Source of the DNA: Oceanobacillus caeni | Lineage (GTDB): Bacteria; Bacillota; Bacilli; Bacillales; Amphibacillaceae | Assembly: GCF_019037185.1 (NCBI RefSeq) | Contig: NZ_JAHHXM010000007.1 | Coordinates: 62,304-126,303 of the forward strand | Length of the DNA stretch: 64,000 nt | Direction of reading: 5' to 3' | Shown: piece after piece, positions 17,249 to 28,200 of the stretch | Layout: each line of letters opens with the position of its first letter | Numbering within the stretch: the stretch's first letter is position 1 | Position numbers and translations under genes: made by a program | The notes under the pieces: generated by a model | The model's input: only the letters and a program-made list of their open reading frames with translations | What the model was told of the DNA's origin: nothing | The model's database searches: none

Positions 17249-20123
17249 TGGATTTTCCTCCTTCAGGGTTAATTGCTTGTTGTATAATTTGATTTTGTTC
17301 AAATTTATGCACGTTTGGAAGTCCTACAGCTGGTGCTGATCGATCCGGACGACCAATATAACGTATTTTTTGACCATCCTTTAATAACGGACGTACATAA
17401 TCATCGACAAAGTCCCATGCTCCCATGTTTCTTGGTTCCTCTTGAACCCAAACAATTTCTTCTAGATTTGGAAGTTCATTAATAATCTCTTCTAATTCTT
17501 TCTGAGGGAATGGGTAAATTTGTTCAAGTCGAACGATACGTAACCAGTCGTAGTTTTCACTTGATCCATCCATTGTTTCTTCAATATCTACCATGATCTT
17601 ACCGGTACCAATTAATAAACGTTTTGCATCTTTGCTTATTGCAAAGTTTGGCTGGTTTCTCAATGATTTAAATTTAACATCTGTAAATTCTGCTGCTTCA
17701 GATGCCATTCTTGGATTACGAATCATACTACTCTTAGGTGTCATAACAACTAACGGTCTCGCAACATCTTCCCCACCTAATTTAGCTTGTCGGCGTATTA
17801 AATGGAAGAATTGTGCAGATGATGTAGGATAAGCAATAATCCAGTTATTTTCTGCAGCCATTTGCAAAAATCTTTCTAGACGAGCACTAGAGTGTTCTGG
17901 TCCCTGACCTTCAAATCCATGCGGAAGTAACATTACTAGATTCGATTTATCTCCCCATTTTGCACGGGCAGAAGAAATAAATTGGTCAAACATTACTTGC
18001 GCCACATTGGCAAAGTCTCCAAATTGAGCTTCCCATATAACTAATGTCTCTGGAGAATGAATGCTATATCCATATTCGAATCCTAGTACAGCTACTTCAG
18101 AAAGTGGACTATTTCTAATTTCGAATGTTGCTTTAGCATCCTCAATTCCATGTAACGGACAATACTTTTCACCAGTTTCTACATCATAAAGCACCATATG
18201 ACGATGGGCAAAGGTACCACGTTCGGTATCTTGACCAGTGATACGAATTGGAATTCCATCTTTTAGTATGGAAGCATATGCTAATGCTTCACCCGTTCCC
18301 CAATCCGCTTTATTTCCCTCTTCAAGGGCATCTTCACGACGTTTTAATATTCTTTCTGTTTTCTTAAATCCTTTAAAACCTTCAGGCCGTTTTAACAAAT
18401 CTTTATTAAGTTTCCTCAATGATTCTAGTTCGACGCCAGTTTCAAATTTATTTAAACCGTTTCTTAAAACACTTGGCATTGGGGTCGGTTCTGAATCTAC
18501 CGAGTCATTTTCAATCATACTATTATATATTTCGCGAAACTCTTGTTCTACTTTATCCGTAATCTGCTTTATGTCACCTTCATTAATATATCCGTTTTTT
18601 TCCAATGAGGCAGCATATACATACGTTACGGAAGGACGATTATCTATTTCTTTATAAAGTAAAGGTTGTGTCGTCCTTGGTTCATCCATTTCATTATGAC
18701 CATAACGACGGTAACCTACTAAATCTATTAAAAAATCCTTTTTAAATTTTTTACGGTATTCATAGGCAATTTTAATTGCGGACATACAAGAAATAGGATC
18801 ATCTGCATTGACGCGAATAATTGGAATCTCAAAACCTTTAGCCATATCGCTAGCATACCTAGTAGAACGGCCATCTTCTCGATCCGTTGTATAACCTAAT
18901 AGGTTATTAGCTATAATATGAACAGTACCACCAGTATGATATCCAGGTAATCCGCTTAAGTTTAGTGTTTCCGCTACAACGCCTTCTCCGATAAATGCAG
19001 CATCTCCATGAATAAGTACACTAAATGCTTTATCAACATCACGTTTTGGATAGCCTGCTTTACTTCTATCATCTTGTGCAGCTCGAGCCAAACCTTCTAC
19101 AATTGGATTTACAAACTCTAAGTGTGATGGATTATGAGCTAAAGTTACTCTTGTTGTGTGATCTCCATTTTTAACTATTCTTTGAGCGCCAAAGTGATAC
19201 TTAACATCACCTGTCCATCCATAATTAATTTTCCTTGAGCTTTCATCAGAAGGTATTAATTCTTTATCTGATGAATGATGAAATTCAGAGAAAATCTTAT
19301 CGATTGGTTTTCCAAGCACATGTGCAAGAACGGAAAGGCGTCCACGGTGTGCCATACCCATCATAATATCTTCTACATTATCTTGATTACCAAAATTAAC
19401 TAGTTCATCTAACATTGGTACCATCATTTCTAGACCTTGGATTGAGAATCGTTTCTGCCCTACAAATGTTTTTTGTAGAAATAATTCGAAACCTTCTACA
19501 TGAGCTAATCGCTCTAGTAATTGAATTCTCTCTTCCTTTGATAATTCTAATCTAGCATTGCCAGATTCGATTAAATCAAATAACCATTTTCTTTCCTCAT
19601 CGTTGTTTACATGATCATACTCAAATGTAATGGTTCCTGTATAATATTTCTTCAATGTATTGTATACATCTAAACCATTTTCAACTCCAGCTGGGGATTG
19701 TTCCCATAGCCAATTAGCTGGCATATTTCTTAAATCTTCTTCTGTAATACCATATGTTTCCGGATCAATCTCATGGGACATTGGGTCTTTATGTTGATAT
19801 ACAGGGTATATATCAGCTTCTAAATGACCATAACGACGAATAGCCTCAACAAGTTTCAATGCTGAGGTTAGCTTTTTCACATCAAAATTCGAAGGAGCAT
19901 TAGGAGTCGCTATGTTTGTTGAATTTTCTATATTTTGCTGATTTAGCTTCTCAGGTGAACCATATTTTTCAAATATTTCCCTGATTGATGGTTCGACAGC
20001 TTCAGGATCTTTTTTAAATAATTCATATTGTTGCTGTACATACCCAATATTTGGGCCATAAAATTGTTCCCAAAATCCTCTAGCAGATTCTTCCAATCCT
20101 ACTACCACGATGAATACCCCCAT
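17235..20123 (-). CDS. odhA: 2-oxoglutarate dehydrogenase E1
   Basis: This 962-residue ThDP-dependent decarboxylase starts the 2-oxoglutarate to succinyl-CoA reaction. N-terminal E2-binding sequence ([20 protein letters not shown]), [30 protein letters not shown], the ThDP/Mg motif [15 protein letters not shown], and C-terminal [20 protein letters not shown] all match the family at normal length. GGAG lies 9 nt before the ATG. It heads a two-gene operon with odhB. Confidence 0.95.
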   Translation of the reverse strand: MGVFIVVVGLEESARGFWEQFYGPNIGYVQQQYELFKKDPEAVEPSIREIFEKYGSPEKLNQQNIENSTNIATPNAPSNFDVKKLTSALKLVEAIRRYGHLEADIYPVYQHKDPMSHEIDPETYGITEEDLRNMPANWLWEQSPAGVENGLDVYNTLKKYYTGTITFEYDHVNNDEERKWLFDLIESGNARLELSKEERIQLLERLAHVEGFELFLQKTFVGQKRFSIQGLEMMVPMLDELVNFGNQDNVEDIMMGMAHRGRLSVLAHVLGKPIDKIFSEFHHSSDKELIPSDESSRKINYGWTGDVKYHFGAQRIVKNGDHTTRVTLAHNPSHLEFVNPIVEGLARAAQDDRSKAGYPKRDVDKAFSVLIHGDAAFIGEGVVAETLNLSGLPGYHTGGTVHIIANNLLGYTTDREDGRSTRYASDMAKGFEIPIIRVNADDPISCMSAIKIAYEYRKKFKKDFLIDLVGYRRYGHNEMDEPRTTQPLLYKEIDNRPSVTYVYAASLEKNGYINEGDIKQITDKVEQEFREIYNSMIENDSVDSEPTPMPSVLRNGLNKFETGVELESLRKLNKDLLKRPEGFKGFKKTERILKRREDALEEGNKADWGTGEALAYASILKDGIPIRITGQDTERGTFAHRHMVLYDVETGEKYCPLHGIEDAKATFEIRNSPLSEVAVLGFEYGYSIHSPETLVIWEAQFGDFANVAQVMFDQFISSARAKWGDKSNLVMLLPHGFEGQGPEHSSARLERFLQMAAENNWIIAYPTSSAQFFHLIRRQAKLGGEDVARPLVVMTPKSSMIRNPRMASEAAEFTDVKFKSLRNQPNFAISKDAKRLLIGTGKIMVDIEETMDGSSENYDWLRIVRLEQIYPFPQKELEEIINELPNLEEIVWVQEEPRNMGAWDFVDDYVRPLLKDGQKIRYIGRPDRSAPAVGLPNVHKFEQNQIIQQAINPEGGKSSARN

Positions 20124-20182
20124 AAATACTTTCTCCGTTTTTGTAAACGGTTTATAATTGATTGATACTGCCCTTCACCAAT

Positions 20183-20211
20183 AATATACATTATTTTATG
20201 GATGGATACAA
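20183..20211 (-). promoter_or_regulatory. Candidate sigma-A promoter of odhAB
   Basis: On the minus strand TTGTAT (20206-20211), a 17-nt spacer and TATATT (20183-20188) lie about 60 nt upstream of the odhA start. The remaining AT-rich gap to 20379 must also hold the promoter of the divergent small gene. Confidence 0.5.
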
Positions 20212-20379
20212 TAAATCCACACGATATTTGTAAAGAAAATGAATTGTCGTAATTATTGTATATTATACGAAATATAACTAAATATTCAATTTATATTTCA
20301 TGTTGATTTTTAGTTAACATTGAAACCGTTTTGATTTATACTATATTATAATAGCATCTATATAAAGGAGGAAATACAT

Positions 20380-20481
20380 ATGAAGTTAGCTTTAATTTTA
20401 GGGGTAGCTCTTACATTTCTAGTTTCTATTTTCCAATCAGGATATGAAGCAAAACCGGGAGTTCCTAAAGATAATCAATAA
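20380..20481 (+). CDS. Small membrane or secreted peptide of unknown function
   Basis: This 33-residue peptide opens with MKLALILGVALTFLVSIF, one hydrophobic segment, and ends with a polar tail EAKPGVPKDNQ. It could be a membrane peptide, or a secreted peptide cut after the SIFQSG region. The translation signal is very good (AAAGGAGG, 7 nt spacing) and a hairpin terminator follows 5 nt after the stop codon, so expression looks real. It is divergent from odhA and converges on trmL. I do not recognise the family. Confidence 0.65.
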   Translation: MKLALILGVALTFLVSIFQSGYEAKPGVPKDNQ

Positions 20482-20485
20482 TACG

Positions 20486-20518
20486 AAAACCGCCATGTAT
20501 GAAAACATGACGGTTTTT
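20486..20518. terminator. Terminator shared by the small peptide gene and trmL
   Basis: AAAACCGCCATGT pairs with ACATGACGGTTTT with one mismatch, followed by T residues on the plus strand and flanked by A on the minus side, between converging genes. Confidence 0.8.
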
Positions 20519-20519
20519 C

Positions 20520-20993
20520 TTATGTCAAATGCGTAAAATTCTGTTGCCTTAATGCTTCGTAAATAATGATTGCCGCTGTATTGGATAAATTCAAGGAACG
20601 TACTTTATCATTCATATGAATTCTTAAGCAGCGATCCTCTTTACCGATAAGCAATTCTTTTGGTATTCCATTTGTTTCCCTACCAAAAACGAAAAATATA
20701 TCTATATTTTGGTCACTAAAATCATAATCCGTATAATGCTTCGTACCAAAGTTCTCAATATAATAAAATTCACCTTCAGGATATTTATCATAAAGCTCAT
20801 CAAGTGAATCATATTCACGAATATCTACATTTTGCCAGTAATCAAGACCCGCACGACGAACCATTTTATCATCCGTAGAGAAGCCAAGTGGACGAATCAA
20901 ATGAAGGGTAGTATCTGTTGCTAAGCATGTTCTTCCAATGTTCCCTGTATTAGCCGGAATTTCTGGTTGATATAATACAACATGTAAACTCAC
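20520..20993 (-). CDS. trmL: tRNA (cytidine(34)-2'-O)-methyltransferase TrmL
   Basis: This 157-residue SPOUT-class methyltransferase modifies the wobble base of tRNA-Leu isoacceptors. PEIPANTGNIGRTCLATD, HLIRPLGF, DYWQNVD, FVFGRETNGIP and the knot segment MNDKVRSLNLSNTAAIIIYEALRQ are diagnostic. It is last of a leftward set queG-ogt-yhbB-trmL, an order similar to yhbA-yhbB-cspR of B. subtilis. Confidence 0.95.
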   Translation of the reverse strand: MSLHVVLYQPEIPANTGNIGRTCLATDTTLHLIRPLGFSTDDKMVRRAGLDYWQNVDIREYDSLDELYDKYPEGEFYYIENFGTKHYTDYDFSDQNIDIFFVFGRETNGIPKELLIGKEDRCLRIHMNDKVRSLNLSNTAAIIIYEALRQQNFTHLT

Positions 20994-21040
20994 TTTTCTA
21001 TTCTCCTATCCATTTAAGTACAACATCTATTATAACATTT

Positions 21041-21886
21041 CTACTCCCCAATACGGAAAAATTTATATTGTATATTCGGCGTATATGCCGTTGAATCTTC
21101 ATAAGACCAATATCGATGCCTGCTATTATCCGTATGTGCATTTACTAAAGGCATTCCATATGCATCCTTACTTACAACGATTGTATTATGGTCCCATCTG
21201 TCATTTCCTTGAAAATCATAGCAAATAATATCACCTAATAAAAGGTCTTCAGGATTTTCTACTTCTCTTCCTTTTAAACCTTCTCTGGAACCACTCAAAT
21301 ACCAACGTAATGAATGTGCAACTGCCCAACTATAACTCCAATTATCTCCACTATACCACCAGCCTCTTTCACGAAAAGGTGCCCCTCGCATTGGTGCCCC
21401 ACCAGCTCTAAGGCACTGAGAAACAAAATTGGTACAATCCACATCAAACACTCGGTATTCTGGATTATAACTATTCCACCAACGTTCTGCATATTGTACC
21501 GCAGCATGTCGATCATAAGAAAATCGCTCACCATTTCGTTCAGTTGTCTTATCTACACTTAAGGTGGGAATATCTTCAGAAACGGTATTGGTAACTATCT
21601 GTTTATGATCTACTATTTCGTTATCTATTAGTCTGAATTGATACGGAACAACCAGTTCTTCCAGATGAAAATTCTTTCCCTGTTTTATTAAGAAAGAGAC
21701 ATGAAATAAGTACTTATAAAGGGTTTTATTGTCATACTTCAACTTTTGAAAAACTTCTCCATTACCCTTCGTCTGTACAATTTTGGCATCTCTTTTTTCC
21801 CATAAAGCTTTTTTTCGTGCCCACCAATGATTGTTATTTCGTTCATTTTGAAAAAAGTCTAACCACCAATGTTTTACCTTTTCCAT
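21041..21886 (-). CDS. yhbB: Amidase-domain protein, YhbB-like (Amidase_6)
   Basis: The protein has 281 residues. The C-terminal half is an NlpC/P60-like putative amidase: YDRHAAVQYAERWWNSYNP, the Cys-containing VDCTNFVSQCLRAGG, WSYSWAVAHSLRWYL and a late DHNTIVV His segment. The N-terminal half carries KLKYDNKTLYKYLFHVSFL-type sequence typical of this family. No signal peptide is visible, so the site of action is unclear. The ATG at 21886 has GGAGGGG; the longer GTG-started frame begins within that site. It sits between ogt and trmL on the same strand. Confidence 0.8.
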   Translation of the reverse strand: MEKVKHWWLDFFQNERNNNHWWARKKALWEKRDAKIVQTKGNGEVFQKLKYDNKTLYKYLFHVSFLIKQGKNFHLEELVVPYQFRLIDNEIVDHKQIVTNTVSEDIPTLSVDKTTERNGERFSYDRHAAVQYAERWWNSYNPEYRVFDVDCTNFVSQCLRAGGAPMRGAPFRERGWWYSGDNWSYSWAVAHSLRWYLSGSREGLKGREVENPEDLLLGDIICYDFQGNDRWDHNTIVVSKDAYGMPLVNAHTDNSRHRYWSYEDSTAYTPNIQYKFFRIGE

Positions 21887-21953
21887 AAAAATCCCCTCCA
21901 CTTTTAGTTTATGAAGGGATGGCTTGGTTAAAGTATAAATAGGCGGGATAAAA

Positions 21954-22478
21954 TTAAAAACTTACTATAATATTTTCGTGTTTTAATAAAAACTCCTTCT
22001 TATCTAACCCCCCATTATAACCGACCATTTTTCCGTTTGTTCCGATAACACGGTGGCATGGAACTATAATAGAAAAGGGATTTTTATTAACAGCTCCGCC
22101 AACTGCACGAACAGCCTTGGGATTTCCGATCGCTATCGCTATGTCTTTATATGACCTTGTTTCACCAAACGGAATGATGTCATATAAGGAACGCCATACC
22201 ATTCTTTGGAAAGGTGTACCATGAAACTCTAAATCGATTGAAAAAGTGGATTGTTTTCTATCAAAATAATTCTTTAACTCCGATTTAGCTTGTAAAAAAA
22301 CCTTTGCATCTGGATAATGAATTAATTCTGTGCATGATAAATAACGTGTCATCCACTTATGATAGTATTCGGATAATTCATTCATTGAACCAAAATCCAT
22401 TCGAATAAGTTTATCATCGTGTCCAAGTAAGGTCATCGGTCCAACAGGAGTATCGATTTCATCAAAATAAAGCTTCAT
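21954..22478 (-). CDS. ogt: Methylated-DNA--protein-cysteine methyltransferase
   Basis: This 174-residue suicide enzyme moves alkyl groups from O6-alkylguanine to its own Cys. The active-site motif IIVPCHRVIG places the acceptor at C141. The DNA-binding helix GTPFQRMVWRSLYDIIPFGETRSYKDIA and the GYNGGLDKKEFLL loop complete the domain. It follows queG by 23 bp and precedes the yhbB-like gene, so it is probably in one operon with them. Confidence 0.93.
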   Translation of the reverse strand: MKLYFDEIDTPVGPMTLLGHDDKLIRMDFGSMNELSEYYHKWMTRYLSCTELIHYPDAKVFLQAKSELKNYFDRKQSTFSIDLEFHGTPFQRMVWRSLYDIIPFGETRSYKDIAIAIGNPKAVRAVGGAVNKNPFSIIVPCHRVIGTNGKMVGYNGGLDKKEFLLKHENIIVSF

Positions 22479-22501
22479 AGTACCATAACCACCTTATCTA
22501 C

Positions 22502-23644
22502 TTAAATAGCTGTTTCTGCAAATTCCAATCCTTTTTCCATTTCGTATTTTACTCGATCATCTTTCTCGACTTTTATAGCTTCTTTGATAGCTAAAAAAGC
22601 TTCTTCTGTTCCAATTTTACCTAGTGACCATGCGGCTGTTCCGCGAATGACTGGTCTTGGGTCGTTTTTCATCACTTCAATAATCTCTGTTACAGCAGTT
22701 TTGTCTTTATAATGGGCCAGTGCAATTAATGCGTTTCTTTGAAGTGGTTTCTTCCCCCGCCATGAACCTGAAATAGAACCAAATTTTTCCTTAAATTCAC
22801 GATTTGAAATTCGCAACATAGGGATTAATTTCGGCTTGGATATTTCAGGATCCGGTTCGAACTCAGGATGTGTGTGAAAATCGATCCCTTTGTTTTTTGG
22901 ACATACTTGCTGACATGTATCACAACCATATAAACGATTTCCGAGTTTTATACGAAATTCATCCTCTAAATAATCCTTTGTTTGCGTTAAAAATGCAATA
23001 CACCTATTCGCATTAAGTTGTCCACCTTCCCCTACTAACGCTCCAGTTGGGCAAGCATCCAAACATTTTCTACAATCTCCACAACTATCTTCTACCGGAT
23101 TATCTGGTATAAACGGAATGTTCGTTATCATTTCCCCTAAATAAACAAAGGAACCAAATTCAGGAGTAATGATGGATGTATTTTTACCACTAAACCCAAT
23201 GCCAGCACGTTCCGCAACTGCACGATCAGATAACTCTCCAGTATCTACCATTATCTTTGTTATGGCTTCGGGTACCTTTTCATAAATAAAATCAGCTAAT
23301 TTGTTTAAACGATCCCGTAAGACTTCGTGGTAATCAATTCCCCATGAAGCCCTAGCAAAAAGACCACGCCTTTCTTCCTTGGTACTTTTCGGTGCATTTT
23401 TCATTCGAGACGGATAAGCTAAAGCAATAGAAATAATCGATTGTGCTTCTGGAAGTAATCGTACCGGTTCTGTACGTTCTTCAATAGTTCCTTTTTCAAA
23501 TCCAGATTGGTAATTTAATTCTTGTTGACGTCTTAAACGTTCCTTTAATTCGGTAAAAACATCCGCTGTAGCAAATCCAATTTTATCTATGCCTATCTTC
23601 ATCGCATATTCTCTTATTTCCTGTTGTAGTTCTTCGGTGCGCAT
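22502..23644 (-). CDS. queG: Epoxyqueuosine reductase QueG
   Basis: This 380-residue cobalamin- and [4Fe-4S]-dependent enzyme carries out the last step of queuosine synthesis on tRNA. The ferredoxin-like cysteines occur in CGDCRKCLDACPTGAL and GCDTCQQVCP. The catalytic VDTGELSDRAVAERAGIGF segment is at about 133-151. The C-terminal HEAT-like repeats (about 300-375) include RGTAAWSLGKIGTEEA. Length matches the Bacillus form. It is the first gene of the leftward group. Confidence 0.95.
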   Translation of the reverse strand: MRTEELQQEIREYAMKIGIDKIGFATADVFTELKERLRRQQELNYQSGFEKGTIEERTEPVRLLPEAQSIISIALAYPSRMKNAPKSTKEERRGLFARASWGIDYHEVLRDRLNKLADFIYEKVPEAITKIMVDTGELSDRAVAERAGIGFSGKNTSIITPEFGSFVYLGEMITNIPFIPDNPVEDSCGDCRKCLDACPTGALVGEGGQLNANRCIAFLTQTKDYLEDEFRIKLGNRLYGCDTCQQVCPKNKGIDFHTHPEFEPDPEISKPKLIPMLRISNREFKEKFGSISGSWRGKKPLQRNALIALAHYKDKTAVTEIIEVMKNDPRPVIRGTAAWSLGKIGTEEAFLAIKEAIKVEKDDRVKYEMEKGLEFAETAI

Positions 23645-23802
23645 TTATTGAACCTCCCTTCTTCGATTTATTTTTATATAGTTCCAGAATACTACGGAAA
23701 TTTTGCCTTTTTCAAGTTATGTATCTAGGTAAGATTATGGAGGTGTTTTCTTCGTAGGATATTTTTACATGTTAAAAAGTGGAAAAAAGGTCTAGGAAAG
23801 TG

Positions 23803-23848
23803 AAAAACGCAATACTTCGTAGCCCTTTTTACTACGAAACACTGCGTT
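23803..23848 (-). terminator. Terminator after tRNA-Gly
   Basis: AACGCA..TTCGTAG pairs with CTACGAA..TGCGTT with an internal mismatch block. A T-run follows on the minus strand, 14 nt beyond the tRNA 3' end. Confidence 0.6.
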
Positions 23849-23861
23849 ACAACCTTATGTA

Positions 23862-23935
23862 TGGAGCGGGTGATGGGAATCGAACCCACGACATCAGCTT
23901 GGAAGGCTGAGGTTATACCATTTAACTACACCCGC
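23862..23935 (-). tRNA. tRNA-Gly (anticodon UCC)
   Basis: On the minus strand GCGGGTG (5' acceptor) pairs with the CACCCGC before the encoded CCA end. The anticodon stem TCAGC/GCTGA encloses the loop CTTCCAA with anticodon TCC. The T arm is GTGGGTTCGATTCCCAT, so all four arms fold. A 33-nt copy of its 5' half lies 123 bp upstream. Confidence 0.97.
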
Positions 23936-24057
23936 ATATAATTAAATTATTAAACTAAACTCAATCACGACCAACATGCCTCTCCATCTACAAGCATATT
24001 CAGGGAAGTGAATACTTCGAGGCAACTCGTAGCGGATTCGGTGGATGTATCGCTCGT

Positions 24058-24090
24058 GGCTGAGGTTATACTATTTAACTACACCCGCAT
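24058..24090 (-). pseudogene. tRNA-Gly 5'-half duplicate
   Basis: These 33 bases match 23905-23937 (5' flank, 5' acceptor strand, D arm and 5' anticodon-stem strand of tRNA-Gly) with a single C-to-T difference. Identity stops at the anticodon loop. No T arm or 3' acceptor strand follows, so this is not a working tRNA. The surrounding 23936-24247 shows no gene. Confidence 0.85.
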
Positions 24091-24310
24091 TTTTTGTTTA
24101 TCGAACTAACAAAATATATTATAACAATCTAGCATACTGAATTCAAGAGGTAATTCTACATTTTTTTACAAAGTTTTTAAAAAACCTTAACTTTTTTGTA
24201 AAACTAGATATAATTGGTGACAAAATGTTACATGGATATGACAAGATTTGTTATCGACCCGCTTTGGAAGAAGTGATAAACTAGATTTACTTGGGAGGGG
24301 AAAGTATAAA

Positions 24311-25180
24311 ATGGCTATATATCCTATTATTTTGACTCAGACTAAATTCATGCATCACGATCATTTAAAGTATCCATTTGAAGAAAGAGGCTTACAGTTT
24401 GGGGATGGAATTTATGAAGTGATTCGCATTTATCAAGGTGAGTATTATTTATTTGAAGAACATGTAGATCGTTTATATCGTTCTGCGGAAGCAATTAAAC
24501 TAACATTACCTTTTTCAAAAGAAGAATTAAAAGATTTATTACTAGAATTAATAAATAGAAATAAAATGAAAAAGGACGGAAAGTTATACCTTCAAGCAAC
24601 ACGCGGTTCAGCTCCAAGGGATCATATTTTTCCAAAAGACGTTCTTCCAAATATTTATGGATACATCCAAGAATTACCTCGTAACGTAAATAATTTAAAC
24701 AATGGAGTAAAAGCTATAACAGAGCGAGATACAAGATGGGAAAATTGCTATATTAAAAGCTTAAATCTTTTACCTAATGTTCTTGCGAAACAAGAAGCTA
24801 GTGAGAATGGCTGTTATGAAGCGATTCTACATAAAGATGGGAAAGTAACGGAATGTAGTAGTTCAAATGTGTATTTAGTGAAGAACGGAAAAATATTCAC
24901 TCACCCAGCTACAAATAACATTCTTCATGGTTGTGTTAGAATGGCTGTTGAAAGATTTGCTAATGATCTAAACATCGAATTCATTGAAGATGCCTTTTCT
25001 ATTGAAGAAATTGCTAATGCAGATGAATTATTTTTATCAAGTAGTACGTCAGAAGTTTTACCAATCATCCAAGTTGACAAAACGATTATTTCTGATGGAA
25101 AACCTGGTAAAGTAACAAGAATGCTTCAGGCAGCTTATGAACAAGATGCTAAACTAGCTAAACAAAGATTAGAATATTAA
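24311..25180 (+). CDS. dat: D-amino-acid transaminase
   Basis: This 289-residue PLP-dependent class IV aminotransferase interconverts D-Ala and 2-oxoglutarate with pyruvate and D-Glu, supplying D-Glu for the wall. The PLP lysine is K149 in CYIKSLNLLPNVLAKQ, and the GLQFGDGIYEV, YLQATRG and ECSSSNVYLV motifs are all in place. I choose the ATG at 24311 behind GGGAGGGG; the frame extends 63 nt further upstream without a site. It is monocistronic, between the tRNA region and the convergent carB. Confidence 0.93.
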   Translation: MAIYPIILTQTKFMHHDHLKYPFEERGLQFGDGIYEVIRIYQGEYYLFEEHVDRLYRSAEAIKLTLPFSKEELKDLLLELINRNKMKKDGKLYLQATRGSAPRDHIFPKDVLPNIYGYIQELPRNVNNLNNGVKAITERDTRWENCYIKSLNLLPNVLAKQEASENGCYEAILHKDGKVTECSSSNVYLVKNGKIFTHPATNNILHGCVRMAVERFANDLNIEFIEDAFSIEEIANADELFLSSSTSEVLPIIQVDKTIISDGKPGKVTRMLQAAYEQDAKLAKQRLEY

Positions 25181-25191
25181 TATCTATAAGG

Positions 25192-25222
25192 GAAATCGGG
25201 AGTGATGGACACTCCCGATTTC
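25192..25222. terminator. Terminator between dat and carB
   Basis: GAAATCGGGAGTG pairs with CACTCCCGATTTC around ATGGA, between converging genes and 3 nt from the carB stop codon. Confidence 0.85.
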
Positions 25223-25224
25223 AT

Positions 25225-28200
25225 TTAATTTAATTTACTTTTTCTGATTTCTAAGTATTCCTGTAGAGATAAGGTTTTATCTTGATGTTCATTAATATGG
25301 CATTCTACCATTGCGTCTAGCGTTTCTAAACTTGTGAAATATGGGATTTGGTATCTAACTGCCAATTCCCTTAGATAGAATCCGATTTTTTCCTTTTCTC
25401 TTCCTTGGTTCGGAATGTTTAACACAAGATCTGGCATATTCGTTTTCCAATAATTAAAGATTTCATCCTTATTATTAGAAAGTGGAAATGCATAGATTCC
25501 TTTTGTTTCTAAAAATTTTGCGGTACCTTCCGTTGCTACAAGTTGAGATCCTGCTTCTACAAACTTTTGAATAAGAGGTAAACTTTCCTCTTTTAATCGA
25601 TTGGATATGGAAACAAATAACTGATTTACATTTCGAATATCACCCATTTGAGAAGCCACTTTTTGTAGTGCCTGATTATCGGAATAGCCTAAGCCAATAA
25701 TTTCCCCAGTGGATTTCATTTCAGGCCCTAAGACATGGTCGACACCCTTTAGTTTACTTGCTGAGAATATGGGCGATTTGACCGTATAATAGGTTGGTTC
25801 GGGAAGTAAATCTAATTGATTTGTGATCTCCCTTAATGAATGACCTAATTGTGTTCTTACTGCCCACTCAACCATTGGAACACCTGTTACCTTGCTCATA
25901 ATCGGGATTGTTCTAGATGATCTCGGATTGACCTCTAATACGTAGATAACATCCTTATGAATAACAAACTGAATGTTCATCATTCCAATAACTGGAACGA
26001 TCTGACTTATCTTTTTAGCCATATCTATCAGTTGTTGTTTTACTTCTTCTGTTAAAGAAATTGGCGGAAATACCCCGATGCTGTCTCCAGAGTGAACCCC
26101 AGCACGTTCAATATGCTCAAAAATTCCCGGAACAACAATATCTGTCCCATCACTAATAACATCAATTTCGCATTCGACACCAGGCAAATATTGGTCAATA
26201 AGTAATGGCCAACAACGACCATTTGTATCCTTTTGAATACGCGATACATAGCTATATAATTCTTTTTCATTATTACAAATGAACATCGATTGTCCACCTA
26301 TTACATAGGAAGGACGAATAAGAACTGGAAATCCTAAATCGTATATTGATTCTGACACTTCATCCAAAGAGTGAACGATATGTCCAGAAATGTGTGGGAT
26401 ACTCAGTTGATTTAGAAGCTCATAAAATTGTTCTCTATCTTCCATTTGGTCAATATGTTCTGGTAGTGTACCAAATATATGGATGCCCTCTTCTTTTAAA
26501 TCATTAGCCAAATTAATGGCTGTTTGACCACCAAACTGAATAAGAACCCCTTCTACTTGTTCTTTCTCAATAACTTGAAGTACATCTTCTAATGCTAATG
26601 GTTCAACATATAATCGATCTGCTATGGAATAATCCGTACTTACTGTTTCGGGGTTATTATTAATAACAATTGCTTCATATCCCATTTCTTTCACAGCCCA
26701 AGCTGCATGAACGGAACAATAATCAAATTCTACCCCTTGTCCAATGCGTATCGGCCCAGATCCTAAAACAAGCACCTTCCTTTTATCATTGACTACTTCT
26801 ACTTCGTCTTTTCCTTGCCATGTAGAATAATAGTACGGCGTTACTGCATCAAATTCGCCTGCACAAGTATCTACTAATTTATATGCTGGTTGTAAAGAAA
26901 CCTCTTTATAATAGTCTCTTAGGTTTTTCGCAGATGTTCCTACAAGTTCGGCAATCCGGAGATCACTAATATGAAAACGTTTCGCTTCGATTAGCATTTC
27001 TTTCGGAACATTTGGCCACTCGTATTCGCTCAATTTCGTTTCAAACCGTACCATTCGTTCTATTTTTCGTAAAAACCAAAAATTGATATGTGTCCTATTC
27101 ATGATTTGCTCTATGCACATTTCGCGCCCGAAAGCCTCCACGATAGCAAACAGTCGCAAATCATTTGGTTTAGTGAGTAACTCTAAAATTTCATCGTTTG
27201 TTTTTTCATTCATTCCAGGCCACTTCAAACTATACATATTCATTTCAAGCGATCGAATAGCCTTATTTAATGCACCTTCAAAAGTCCGATCTATGGACAT
27301 GACTTCCCCAGTAGCTTTCATTTGTGTCCCCAATGTACGATCCGCTTCTGTAAATTTGTCAAACGGAAAACGTGGAATTTTTAAAACGACATAGTCGATT
27401 ACTGGTTCAAACGATGCATAGGTATTACCTGTAATCGGATTAATAATTTCATCTAAATGCTGACCAATCGCACATTTAGTTGCAATTCTAGCAATTGGAT
27501 ATCCAGTCGCTTTTGATGCCAGTGCGGATGAACGACTAACACGTGGATTAACTTCGATAATACAGTATTCTTTAGATTCTGGATGAAGAGCAAATTGAAT
27601 ATTACATCCTCCAACTACACCTAATGCACGTATTACTTTTAAAGAGGAAGTACGGAGCATTTGGTATTCTACATCTGTCAGAGTTTGCGAAGGAGCAACA
27701 ACTATGGAATCCCCAGTATGTACACCTACCGGGTCAACGTTTTCCATATTACAAATAATCACGCATGTATCATTGGAATCCCGCATTACTTCATATTCAA
27801 TTTCTTTCCAACCTTTAATACTCTTTTCAACTAATACTTGGTTAATCGGACTTAAGCTTAGGCCATTTTTGAGAAGTGCCGTAAACTCTTCTTCATTATA
27901 GGCAAAACCTCCCCCTTCTCCGCCAAGCGTGTAAGCTGGTCTGAGGATAACTGGGTAACCAATTTGTTTGATGAATTCCAAACCTTCATCTAACGTTTCC
28001 ACGATTTGGGATTCAGCAATTGGTTCACCAATATCAATCATTAATTGACGGAATTTTTCTCTATCTTCCCCTTTTTGAATGGAGTCAACAGAAGTTCCCA
28101 ATAATGTTACATTGTATTTGTCTAAAATACCTTCTTCATACAACTTGACCGTTAAATTTAAACCCGTTTGTCCTCCTAGCGTTCCAATTAAACCATCTGG

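Noticed and set aside
16131-20123. Several long plus-strand frames over odhAB, carB and other genes
   Set aside because: They are antisense shadows of well-supported genes, with no ribosome-binding sites and no family-like sequence.
23862-24090. Prophage or island attachment site at tRNA-Gly
   Set aside because: The duplicated piece is the 5' half, the two copies are only 123 bp apart, and no integrase or phage gene is near.
24100-24310. T-box or other riboswitch before dat
   Set aside because: No T-box sequence (TGGGTGG-like), specifier stem or terminator is visible.
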